Assembly: GCA_028583415.1 (NCBI GenBank)
Contig: CM053273.1
Coordinates: forward strand, 91,796,676 to 91,860,675
Source of the DNA: Protea cynaroides
Lineage: Eukaryota; Streptophyta; Magnoliopsida; Proteales; Proteaceae
Direction of reading: 5' to 3'
DNA: 64,000 nucleotides
Every line of letters starts with the position of its first letter. The first letter of the stretch is position 1. Of the stretch, positions 46,394-57,133 are shown piece by piece. A program made the position numbers and the translations under genes. The notes beneath the pieces were generated by a model. The model had not been told where the DNA came from and did not search any database. It worked only from the letters and a program-made list of their open reading frames with translations.

Positions 46394-48756
46394 TGTCACA
46401 CCCCAATTCTAATCCAACCAGAACGGTGTGAGTGAACCATCACTGAACCAACGGTTCACACCAGGATCTCGAATAGGCCGTGTCCACCCATACAAACCAA
46501 TTACACATAACCACAATCAGAATATAAATGTACAGCGGAAGACTTTAAATAGAATGAACTGAGTACCTAATGATAATTTAAATAAATATCCCATTATTCA
46601 AATTCAAACATATTAAATAATAATCTTTTACATCCCTTTAATCCAATCAAAATAACTGAAATAAATAAATAAAACAAATCACAGGTGTACACGAGAAGGC
46701 ACTCGCATGAAGCATCATGCTCGTCCTCCCCCGCTTGTACATCCAAAGCAGCTACACCACCGTACGTCGGAGCGTTCACATAATCGTCCACAATGTATCC
46801 TGCATCAACATCTAAAAACAATGTATATACAAAGGGTGAGCACACAACACAGCTCAGTAAGATAATTAGACAGTTTCACAAGATTATGCATGAGTAACAA
46901 TCAATTTTATGCTGTGGTCTGGTTTTAAGTTTACAATGTGCTATAGAAAGGTTTGGTGGCCCCCGCACCTCTATACACGAGTGTGTGGCGTCGCACAGTA
47001 ATCACACTACCACCAACCCACATGCACCCATCATGGAATAGAGATAGAGCTAAGGTATACCCGCACCTCCCCTGATACTCTACCCATACCAGTACCTAAG
47101 CCCCTACTGGCCAGGGCTCGCAAACTGCGCTCGCAACTAACCAATCCTATATGTCAACAATGTACGCTCCATCCCAGCACAGCCGTCTATGGCATAGAGA
47201 TAGAGCTAGAGCGTGCAGGCCGGGTCGGAGACCACCACACCTCACCTCCCCCTGATACCCTATCCGCAACTAACCCACTAGGATAGAAACAATACGTGGT
47301 AGACCCTATCCCAACATAACTCCCTACGGCATAGAGATAGAGCTAAAGCATCGTGGACAAGCCAGCGTCGACTCGGAATCCTCAGTACCACACAACGATG
47401 GCCGGGACAACATCAATATCGGAGACCACCGTACCACGATCTTCCCCTGATACCCCACCCCTACCAAGCATGTTAAGACAGAATACTACAAAAAGGTGCC
47501 AGTGTGAAGAGCGATCCCAGGCCCATGCCCCACTCCACATACCAACGAAAACAATCACATGCCTAACAATCACATCCTATGAATGCATGAACAATAATAA
47601 TAATAACTGAAAGTAAAGGATGGCATGTGAATATGCACAAACATCACATCATAGATATTCAATGATTAACAACGATTTACTGTCCATTAATTATTAGGTT
47701 TAAGTCAGATTCCCTTACCTGACGCTCGTTCGATCACTTGCTCCACGTCGCAAGATCCAAACGATAAGTCACAAAGTCCTACAATATTATTAGGGTTTCA
47801 TTAGAATACATTGCTTAGGGTTTCATGTTGGTCGGAAACCAACAGAGATAACAAAATACCCTCACAGAGCTGACCGGTGGCATGTACCGGTCGCAGCTCT
47901 GTAGGAAAGACTGGCGACCGGTATGGTCAGCCGGTCCCCCACGAATAACCTCCCGAGAGGTAGCGGTCGCAACATACCGGTCGCACTATGTGCAACCGGT
48001 ATAGTCGACCGGTATGTCTCGGAAGACCATACATGGGTTCTTCGATTTGCCGTCGACCATCCTCCATGGATTTTCAGGGTTTCCTCTATCCATTCTAAGT
48101 CTAGGCTTTGAGTTAGAGTTATCCCCAACTCATTCAAGTCTCGTTTCGGTGAATATCATCTCGAAACTCAAATCTAGGGTTTGACGGCAACTTAAGGTTT
48201 ATTGGCCAATTTAGGGTTTTAGATCAATACCTACTTTGCATGGTATTGATCCACCCACACAACTATCGTAGGGTAAGAAGAGGGATTCAAACACTTACCG
48301 TTGACAGGCGTAGCGTGAGCTTCGTCAAACGGTAATGGCGGCACCTCCTTCTTCTTCCTAGCTCCTTCTCCTTTCCAAGCTCTTTTTCTTCTCTAGGGTT
48401 TGTGAGAGACAATGGAAAGGATTTGAGGGGTTTAAGGGTGTATTTATAGGCTAGAAATAGGGTTTAGTAACCCTACTAGGATTAGGAAACTTCTAGGATT
48501 CGAAATCAGGAAGCGGGACCCGCAGAGACCAATTTCCAAATTCCCGCACATAGCTGTGCAGGCCATACCGGTCGACCGGTACCATCATCCGGCACCATCG
48601 ACCGGTATACCTAAAATCAGGTATAATTGGTCGACTTCGGTCCGATTTCGTACCTGTTTGTTATCCGCTTGCCCCATCTGGCTCGGTGATGATCGGAAGA
48701 CCTGTCACGATACAAAAACCAAGGTTAGACCGGGTTTTCAGAGTGCGGGTCTTACA
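46394..48756 (-). mobile_element. LTR Lc (2,363 bp), shared between two interiors
   Basis: TGTCACACCCC at 46394 to GGGTCTTACA at 48756. A primer binding site sits on its left and polypurine tracts on its right, so it is at once 5' LTR of the left interior and 3' LTR of E4. It matches Ld closely at both ends and resembles La and Le more distantly. TATA (minus) at 48441-48448. ACCGGT clusters at 47875-48015 and 48567-48612. Confidence 0.88.
46679..47778 (-). pseudogene. LTR-embedded reading frame in Lc, frameshifted at its end
   Basis: Exon 2 is 47719-47778 (60 nt) and reads CDLSFGSCDVEQVIERAS in phase. Exon 3 begins at 46811 with DVDAGYIVDDYVNAPTYGGV and keeps EDEHDASCEC, but a 1-base loss just after it shifts the last residues. 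Exon 1 ends at 48299 and reads EVPPLPFDEAHATPVNG, very close to La with mostly synonymous or conservative changes. Confidence 0.5.
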
Positions 48757-51700
48757 ACTCCCCCACCCTTAAAAGAAATTTTGTCCCGAAATTTGCATGT
48801 AGGTACTACAACTCCCCCACCCTTAAAAGAAATTTCGTCCCGAAATTTGAACGTACCTTGATCGTCAAAAAGGTTAGGGTACTCCTTCCTCATCGCGCTC
48901 TCTTCTTCCCAAGTAATTTCCTCCACATTTTGGCTTCTCCAATGCACCTTCACATAATGGATATCCTTGGTTGAAAGTTGCTGAACTTTTCGGCTTGAGA
49001 GCATTACAGGCCATCCGAATTGTAGCCCCGATAATCTGTTGTAAGCAAACTCGATAAGTGATAACTTCTCATCCCAAGCTCCCTTGAAATCTAATGCACA
49101 AGCTCGAAGCATATCTTCCAAAATTTGAATGGTTCGTTCGACCGTCCGTCCGTCTCGAGGATGGAAAGCCGTCTTGAACTTCAACTTTGTTCCCATAGCT
49201 TTTTGTAACCCTTCCCAGAACTTTGATGTAAAACGGGGATCTCTGTCAGATACTATACTTTCTGGGACGCCATGAAGTCTGACAACATATAACTTGGCCA
49301 ACTTCTCCATGGTATATTGAGGTCTGACCGCAATAAATCGAGCTGTCTTGGTGAGCCGATCTACTATAACCCAAACCGCATCCACCGACCTTGGTGTCAA
49401 AGGTAGGCCGATGTGAAATCCATTGTGATACAATCCCACTTCCATGCAGGGTTCGGTAATGGTTGTAGTAAACCCGCGGGTCTTTGCCTTTCCGCTTTAA
49501 CTTGTTGACAATTCGGACATTGGAACACAAAACGAGCTATATCGGCTTTCATACCCCTCCACCAATATAGTCTTCTTAGATCATGGTACATCTTGGTACT
49601 TCCTGGATGTACCGAATATGGAGTGTAATGAGCTTGGTCATAACTCGACCTCTCGATATCGCAGTCTTCGCTCTCGGGTATACATATCCGTCCGCGATAC
49701 TTGAGTACTTTGTCTCGATTCCAAGGTAAAGTCGGGATTGCACGTACCCTTCTCTAAGTCTTCCCGCATTGTCTTGAGATATGGATCCCGTAGGATTGCT
49801 ACCTTGACTTCATCAATTAGACTTGGCGAGATCTTGGTGCGGCGAACATCATAGTGAACTTATGAATCAAGCCTTGCTCCACCGGATCTTTCGCAGTTTC
49901 GATAATATGTTCTTCATCAATTTCCATCGAACTCGAGGCTGCACACACAATGCAGCATTTGTACTCGGTCCCGCCTCGGGTTTCGATGCCCACTTTACGC
50001 TTAAGGCGTCAGCCACCACATTTACTTTACCCGGATGGTACTTGGATGTCGCAATCATAATCTTTTAACAATTCCAGCCATCTTCTGCGTCTCATATTCG
50101 GATCCTTCCGAGTGAAGAGATAAGTTAAGCTCTTGTGATCCGACTTGATCGCGAAACTTCTCACCGTACAAATAGTGTCTCCAAGTCTTGATTGCATGAA
50201 TAATCGCTGCTAGCTCCAAGTCATGCGTAGGATAGTTCTTCTCATGCTCTTTTAACTGTCTTGATGCGTAAGCGATCACCGTTCTCCTTGCATCGAATAC
50301 ACCCAATACCCAACCCCGAAGCATCCGTATATAGAGTAAACGGTACGCTTGGTTGGGGATGGTCGGGATAGGTGCGGAGACAAGTCTTGACTTCAAAGTC
50401 CGGAAGCACTTCTCACACTCATCTGTCCATATAAATTTCTCTCCCTTCTTGGTCAATCGGTGAGTGGAACCGCGATCCTGGAGTAATCTTCCACGAATCT
50501 TCTATAATAACCAGCCAACCCAAGGAAACTACGAATCTCTGCAACAGATTTTGGTGCTTCCCATTCTACTATAGCAGCTATCTTGCTTGGATCAACCTTG
50601 ATACCGTCTCCAGATACAACATGGCCCAAGAAAGCCACTTCCTTCAGCCAAAACTCGCACTTCTTGAATTTTGCATAAAGCCTCACATCCCTCAGCCGTT
50701 GTAGGGCTGCCCTCAAATGCGCTGTATGAGTCTCCATGTCCTTAGAGTAAATCAATATGTCATCGATGAATACGATGACCGAAGTGTCCAACATGTCATG
50801 GAACACTCGGTTCATCAAGTTCCATAAAGACGTTGGAGCATTGGTCAACCCGAAAGACATAACCAGAAACTCATATTGCCCATACCTCGTCCTGAAAGCA
50901 GTCTTCGGAATATCTTCGGCCTTGATTTTCAGTTGGTGATACCCCGATCGGAGATCGATCTTCGAGAAAACCTTTGTACCCTGCAGGTGATCGAATAGAT
51001 CATCGATCCTAGGCAAAGGATACCGGTTCTTGATCGTCAACTTGTTCAGCTCACGATAGTCAATACATAGCCGTACACTACCATCTTTCTTTTTGACGAA
51101 CAACACAGGTGCTCCCCAAGGCGATATACTAGGTCGTATGAAGCCCTTATCCAGTAGTTCTTGTAATTGGGTCTTCAACTCCTTTAACTCGGTCGGGGCC
51201 ATCCTGTATGGTGCTTTAGACACCGGAGCCGAACCTGGTATAAGGTCTATCACAAATTCGTAGCCCTGTCTGGTGGTAAGCCCGGAAGATCTTCCGGAAA
51301 TACATCCGGAAACTCCCGAACCACCTCTATATCCTCCATCTTGAGTGACTCGCTGTGAGGTCGACTACAGATACGAGATAACCCACTCCCCCTTTCTCCA
51401 AGCATCTCTTAGTCTTTAGGGCGGAGAGGATCAACTTCCGCTTCCTAGATAGCTTAATCCCAGCGAAACTGTATTTCCTTCCCTCTTTGTCAGTAAGCAC
51501 AAGCTTCCTTTCACCACATAAAAGGACGGCCGAATGATGGCCTAGCCAATCCATCCCTAAAATGACATCAAAATCTGCCATCTCAAGTATTACTAGACTT
51601 GCTTCTAAGTCTCGGCCCTCGATAGTTACAGTACATGGTCCATAATACTTGGTCAAAGCCACTTCGACTCCTAGTGGAGAGCGAACTATCAAGCTTGGGT

Positions 51701-51790
51701 TCAATTGCTTGATTGGTAACTCCATTCGCTTCCCAAAGGAAACGAAACAAAGGAGTGCGTGGCCCCGAGTCAAATAATACTCGGCGGGTA
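48757..51790 (-). pseudogene. pol: E4 pol, frameshifted and internally deleted
   Basis: Read from 51790: damaged protease region, reverse transcriptase (266-codon open part with FIDD at about 50756-50781), RNase H, integrase, then a deletion near 49010 that joins the integrase directly to the chromodomain tail ([19 protein letters not shown]). Many single-base losses shift the frame. They often fall where E2 has CTG or CAG. The doubled polypurine tract lies at 48757-48850. The element cannot move by itself. Confidence 0.85.
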
Positions 51791-51799
51791 AACCAGACT

Positions 51800-52440
51800 A
51801 CATTTACAATTCCCGGAATATATTGCCCCTTAGTTCTATATGCTCATGCAATCGAAAGAATAAACCAAATAGTAAGGGATAAAGTCGTACCAGGTTACCA
51901 CATCGGGTGATGCGGCTGCCTCTTCGGTGGTGATTGCATAAACTCGGCTTCTTTGGGGAGCTTGCTTCTTAGGTAGCGTGCAGTTCCTTGCAACATGTCC
52001 CAGCTGGCGACAGTTATAACATTTAATATTTGGGTTGAGTCGGCTAATTGTGGCACAGGTGGTGCCAGGTTGTTTCTCGCAGTGATGTAGCGATCGCCCC
52101 CTGTATGGGCGGAATGGTCTAGTATTACCGCCACCCGAGCTCTCTCAAGTAGATCTCTTCACTCCCCGTTCCGAGCGAAGAAGCTGTCCCTCCGATCCGG
52201 ACTCTATCACCCTCGCAACCCGCACCGCCTCGTTGTAAGTTTTCTTGTCCGGACCCAAAAGATGCTCTCGATGCTCCCACGTAGTCCCATGGTGAACCTC
52301 ACGTATCTTTGTCTCCTCTTCCCCGCATACCGGCTGGTGCGAAGAAGAACAGCTCTTCGTACCTCTGGCGATATGCATCTACTGATCGGACCGAGCCTGC
52401 TGCAGGTTGAGAAACTCTCTCTCCATTTGATCTCTGAAGC
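51800..52440 (-). pseudogene. gag: E4 gag remnant, N-terminal half deleted
   Basis: The zinc-knuckle end and part of the capsid are recognisable in shifted frames. The knuckle region near 52000 is damaged. At about 52441 the capsid stops abruptly and an ACCGGT cluster follows, so roughly 750 bp of gag present in E2 are missing. Confidence 0.75.
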
Positions 52441-52447
52441 TCTTTGG

Positions 52448-52700
52448 GGCGTACCGGTCGCAACATACCGGTCGCACCCCTGTGGGACAGTATGCGGCCG
52501 GTATAGTCGACCGGTCAGAATTAAATTTCTGGTCGAGACGTACCGGTCGCATGTCTAGTAGATACCGGTCGACACTCTATATACAGTGTTGCGACCGATA
52601 TAGTCGACCGGTCAGAAAATTTTTCTGGCCGAGACATAGCGGTCGCACACCTGGGTTGATACCGGTCGATAGGTGTAGGCAAAACCGTCGACCGGTATGC
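52448..52700. promoter_or_regulatory. ACCGGT word cluster of E4
   Basis: TACCGGTCGCAACATACCGG, TAGTCGACCGGTCAG and related words, about nine in 250 bp, ending in GTCGACCGGTATGCCC. Followed by a leader exon (GGTGGCGATTCTCCTCTGG at 52768) and the donor site after 52861. Confidence 0.6.
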
Positions 52701-52876
52701 CCAGAATTGACTTAAAATCATGAAAAAGTGAGATTTTTCTCACTTTTCTTTTCTCCTTTCTCTCCGGTGGCGATTCTCCTCTGGGTTCCGAGTTGCTACA
52801 GTCCGACCGGTGCTATTTGAGGCCGATTCCTTCCATTCAACACTTAGCACATCGTCTCCAGGTAGGTCTCATCCTT

Positions 52877-53061
52877 TCCCAGACCCGGTGTTGGGTATAT
52901 TTATGGAGCTCAGGGGCGCTCAGCGGGAGATGAGCCGTGATTTAGCACAGTTGACTCGCAACCTCCGAGTCACACAGGATCAGGTGCACTGGCTCAGGGT
53001 CGCTTACGAGCGAAACTATGATATAGCGGACCCCATACTTCCTAGGCCCCCTACCCCATGA
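52877..53061 (+). pseudogene. E4 antisense extra ORF, only the C-terminal helix left
   Basis: The leader splice donor CCAG|GTAGGT at 52861 runs within about 15 bases into PDPVLGIFMELRGAQREMS, then LRVTQDQVHWLRVAYERNYD and stop TGA at 53061. Intron, N-terminal domain and linker are deleted. Comparison with 45876-46070 shows strong conservation of this end even in a dead copy. Confidence 0.7.
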
Positions 53062-53376
53062 TTTTTCTTTCACTTACTCATGACTGTTTTACATAACAGG
53101 GTAACTTTCCGGTTTGTGGACTGTACCCTGTAGTACTATATCATTTGCTACAATTTTCTTAATTAATGGAAATTTTCATGGTTTCACCTAACTAGTGTAT
53201 GTGCACATGTTAAGTTTCATAATTAGAATAGTACATTATTCTCTTTCTTAGTCCGTCTCAGGTATCAGACAATGCTTAAGGTGCGTTTGTATTAAGATTT
53301 TTAATTTTTTCTCCTAACTCAGTTCATCGACTCAGTTAAGTGCAACATGGTTTGTTGGAACAGAGCCCGAGAGTGA

Positions 53377-53388
53377 GCTCTGATACCA
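53377..53388 (-). other. Primer binding site of E4
   Basis: TGGTATCAGAGC on the minus strand, three bases from LTR Ld; perfect match to the initiator methionine tRNA 3' end. Confidence 0.9.
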
Positions 53389-53391
53389 AGT

Positions 53392-53988
53392 TGTCACACC
53401 CTAATTCTGATCCAACCAGAACGGTGTGAGTGAACCGTCATTGAACCAACGGTTCACACCAGGATCTCGAATAGGCCGTGTCCACCCATACAACTAACAT
53501 AGGGTAAAAAGAGGGATTCAAACACTTACCGTTGACAGGCGTAGCGTGAGCTTCGTCAAACGGTAATGGCGGCACCTCCTTCTTCTTCCTAGCTCCTTCT
53601 CCTTTCCAAGCTCTTTTTCTTCTCTAGGGTTTGTGAGAGACAATGGAAAGGATTTGAGGGGTTTAAGGGTGTATTTATAGGCTAGAAATAGGGTTTAGTA
53701 ACCCTACTAGGATTAGGAAACTTCTAGGATTCGAAATCAGGAAAGCGGGACCCGTAGAGACCAATTTCCAAATTCTCGCACATAGCTGTGCAGGCCATAC
53801 CGGTCGACCGGTACCATCATCCGGCACCATCGACCGGTATACCTAAAATCAGGTATAATTGGTCGACTTCGGTCCGATTTCGTACCTGTTTGTTATCCGC
53901 TTGCCCCGTCTGGCTCGGTGATGATCGGAAGACCTGTCACGATACAAAAACCAAGGTTAGACCGGGTTTTCAGAGTGCGGGTCTTACA
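53392..53988 (-). mobile_element. LTR Ld (597 bp), 5' LTR of E4 with a 1.8-kb internal deletion
   Basis: Both LTR ends are present (TGTCACACCC, GGGTCTTACA) and match Lc, but the middle is missing. The junction near 53492 joins text equal to Lc 46488 with Lc about 48258. Both places in Lc carry CCACCCAYACAA, so the deletion used about 12 bp of microhomology. TATA and exon 1 of the LTR reading frame (ends 53530) remain. Exons 2 and 3 are lost. Confidence 0.88.
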
Positions 53989-54040
53989 ACTCCACCACCC
54001 TTAAAAGAAATTTCGCCCCGAAATTTGCATGTAGGTACTA
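53989..54040. other. Orphan polypurine tract fragment between Ld and Le
   Basis: ACTCCACCACCCTTAAAAG and the following CGAAATTTGCATGTAGG-type text, normally found inside an element next to its 3' LTR, here run directly into the truncated LTR Le. This marks a deletion or recombination junction. Confidence 0.75.
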
Positions 54041-56322
54041 CAGTTCACACCAGGATCTCGAATAGGCCGTGTCCACTCATACAAACCATTGCACATAACC
54101 ACAATCAGAATATAAATAGTACAGCGGAAGTCTTTAAATAGAATGAACTGAGTATCTATTGACAAATTAAATAAGTATCCAATTATTCAAATCCAAACAA
54201 TAAATATAATATCCTTACATCCACTTAATCCAACTGAAAATAACTAAAATAAATAAATAAAATCAAATCAAAGGTACACGCATAAAGGGCACTCGCATGA
54301 AGCGTCATGCTCGTCCTCTCCTGCCTGTACACCCAGAGCAGCAACATCACCATACGCCGGAGCATTCATATAGTCATCCACCGTGTATCCTGCATTAACG
54401 TCTAAAAACAATGTGTACACAAAGGGTGAGCTCACAATTTAGCTCAGTAAGACAATCAGACAGTTTCACAATATTATGCATGAGTAACAATCATTTTATA
54501 CTGTGGTCTGGTTTAAGTTTGCAATGTGCTATAGAAAGGTTTGGTGGCCCCCGTACCTCTATACACGAGTGTGTGGCACCTCATGGATCACACCACCATT
54601 GGCCCACATGCACCCATCATGGAATAGAGATAGAGCTAAGATATCCCCGTACCTCCCCTGATGCTCTACCCATACCAGTACCTAAGCCCCTACTGGCTAG
54701 GGCTTGTAAACTGGGCTTGCAACTAACCAATCCTATATGTCATCAATGTATGCTCTATCCCAGCACAGCCGTCTACGGCATAGAGATAGAGTTAAGGCAT
54801 CCCCGTACCTCCCCTGATACACTATCCGCAACTAACCCACTAGGATAGAACAATACGCAGGTAGACCCTATCCCAACATAACTCCCTACGGCATAGAGAT
54901 AGAGCTAAAGCATCGTGGACAAGCCAGCGTCGACCTCGAAGACCACAGTGCCACATCACCATGGCCAGGCCAGCATCAACATCGGAACCACCGTACCACG
55001 ACCTTCCCCTGATGCCCCACCCGTACCAAGCATGTTAAGATAGAATACAACAAAAGGTGTCAGTGTGAGGAATGATCCCAGGCCCATGCCCCACTCCACA
55101 CACCAACAAAAACAATCACATGCCTAACGATCACAACCTATCATGCAAGAACAATAATAATAACTGAAAGTAAAGGATGGCATGTGAATATGCACAAACA
55201 TCACATCATATATATTCAGTGTCAATAACAAAGATTTACTGTCCATTAATTATTAGGTTTAGGTCAGATTCCCTTACCTGACGCTCGTTTGTTAGCTTGC
55301 TCCACGTCGTAAGATCCAAAAGGAAAGTTACAAAGTCCTACAATATTATTAGGGTTTCATTAAAATAGTTTCTTAGGGTTTCACGTTGGTCGAAAACCAA
55401 CAAGGTTACAAAATACACTCACAGAGCTGACCGGTTGCATGTACCAGTTGCAGCTCTGTGGGGAAGACCGGCGACCGGTATGGTCAGTCGGTCCCCACAG
55501 ACCAGCCCCCCGGAAGGTATCGGTGGCAACATACCGGTCACACAGGGTGCAACCGATATAGTCGACCGGTATGTCTCCGGAAGACCATACTTAGGTTTTT
55601 CGACTGTCGTCAATCAATCTCTATGGATTTCCAGGGTTTCTCCTATCCATTCTAAGTCTGAGCTTTGAGTTAGAGTTATTTCCAACTCATTCAAGTCTAG
55701 TTTCGATGAATATCATCTCGAAACTTGAATCTAGGGTTTGACGGCAAATTTAGGGTTTTAAGGTCCAGTTAGGGTTTTAGATCAATACATACTTTGCATG
55801 GTATTGATCCACCCCTATAACTATCCTAGAGTCATAGGGTAAGAAGAGTGGTTAAAACACTTACCGTTGACTGGCGTAACATGAGCGTCGTCGCACGGTA
55901 ATGACGGTACCTCCTTCTTCTTCCTAGCTCCTTCTCCTTTCCAACCTCCTTCTTTTCTCTAGGTTTGTGAGAGACAATGAAAAGGATTTGAGGAGGTTTA
56001 AGGGTGTTTATATAGGCTAGAATTAGGGTTTAGTAACCCTATTAGGATTAGGAAAGTCTTAGGATTCAAAATCAGGAAAGTGGGACCCACATAAGTCAAT
56101 TTTTGGATCTCCGCACTCAGTTGCGCAGAGCTGACCGGTCGACCGGTACCAAGACCGGTACCATCGACCAGTCAACATAAAATAACATCTATTTGACCAT
56201 CTTTGATCCAATTTTGTATCTGTTTGTCATCCGCTCGTCCCGTCTGGCCCGGTGATGATCGAATGACCTGCTACGACATAAAACCAGGGTTTAGACCAGG
56301 TTTACGGAGTGCGGGTCTTACA
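54041..56322 (-). mobile_element. LTR Le (about 2,282 bp), 5' LTR partner of La, missing 60 bp
   Basis: It starts at GTTCACACCAGG, the position 60 bp inside La, and runs to GGGTCTTACA at 56322, followed by CATAG and the resumed E1 reverse transcriptase. It differs from La at only a few bases per hundred in the parts compared. TATA (minus) at 56008-56014. No primer binding site remains on its left. Confidence 0.88.
54268..55337 (-). CDS. LTR-embedded reading frame, exons 2 and 3 (Le copy)
   Basis: Exon 2 is 55278-55337 (60 nt), exon 3 is 54268-54401 (134 nt), exon 1 would end at 55865. The joined frame is open, as in La, with some replacements (one Cys of exon 2 is now Tyr; end CECPLCVYL). 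The match to La is expected because the two are LTRs of one insertion, so it is not independent evidence. Confidence 0.5.
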
Positions 56323-57133
56323 CATAGACTATCGACAATTAAATAAGCTCACGATCAAGAATCGATAGCCATTACCTCTTATCAATGAATTATTTGATCA
56401 ACTACAAGGCGCGAAAGTATTTTTCAAGATCGATCTTCGGTCAGGATATCATCAATTGAAGATTGAGGATGATGACATTCCAAAGATAGAATTTAGAACC
56501 AGGTACGAACATTATGAGTTTCTAGTTATGTCCTTCGGATTGACTACTGCACCATCGTCTTTTATGGAGCTTATGAATCGAGTATTCCATGACATCTTGG
56601 ATACTTCGATCATAGTTTTCATAGATGACATATTAGTTTATTCCAAGGATGAAGTGACTCATGCAACAGATCTTAGAGCAGCCTTGCAACGGCTAAAAAG
56701 GGAGAAACTTTATGTCAAATTCAAGAAGTGTGAGTTCTGGTTGAACGAAATAGCTTTCTTGGGTCACGTAGTATCGTTAGAAGGAATCAAGGTGGACCCC
56801 AGCAAGATTGAAGCAATTTTATGCTGGGAAGGGCCTAAAAATGTTGCAGAGATTAGAAGTTTCTAGGGTTAGCTGGTTACTATAGATGGTTCGTGGGAGA
56901 CTACTCTAGAATCGTTGTACCTCTTACCAAGCTGACTAGGAAAAGGAAGAAGTTCATTTGGTTTAATCAATGTGAAAATTTCTTTCAGACTTTGAAGTTC
57001 AAGTTGATATTGGCACCTGTCTTGACCATTCCGGTACCAGGGCAGCCATTTACCCTATATAATGATGCCTTCAGATTGGGTTTAGGATGTGTTCTAATGC
57101 AAGGTGAGTAGGTGATTGCTTATGCTTTAAGAC
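56323..57133 (+). pseudogene. pol: E1 pol, continuation: reverse transcriptase and start of RNase H
   Basis: The text resumes exactly at the codon where 28473 broke off and carries the rest of reverse transcriptase ([14 protein letters not shown], catalytic FIDD at about 56612-56632) and the beginning of RNase H ([18 protein letters not shown], where the usual catalytic Asp-containing TDA is NDA). Several stops and frame breaks near 56865 and 57110. At 57133 a solo LTR interrupts RNase H. Confidence 0.9.
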
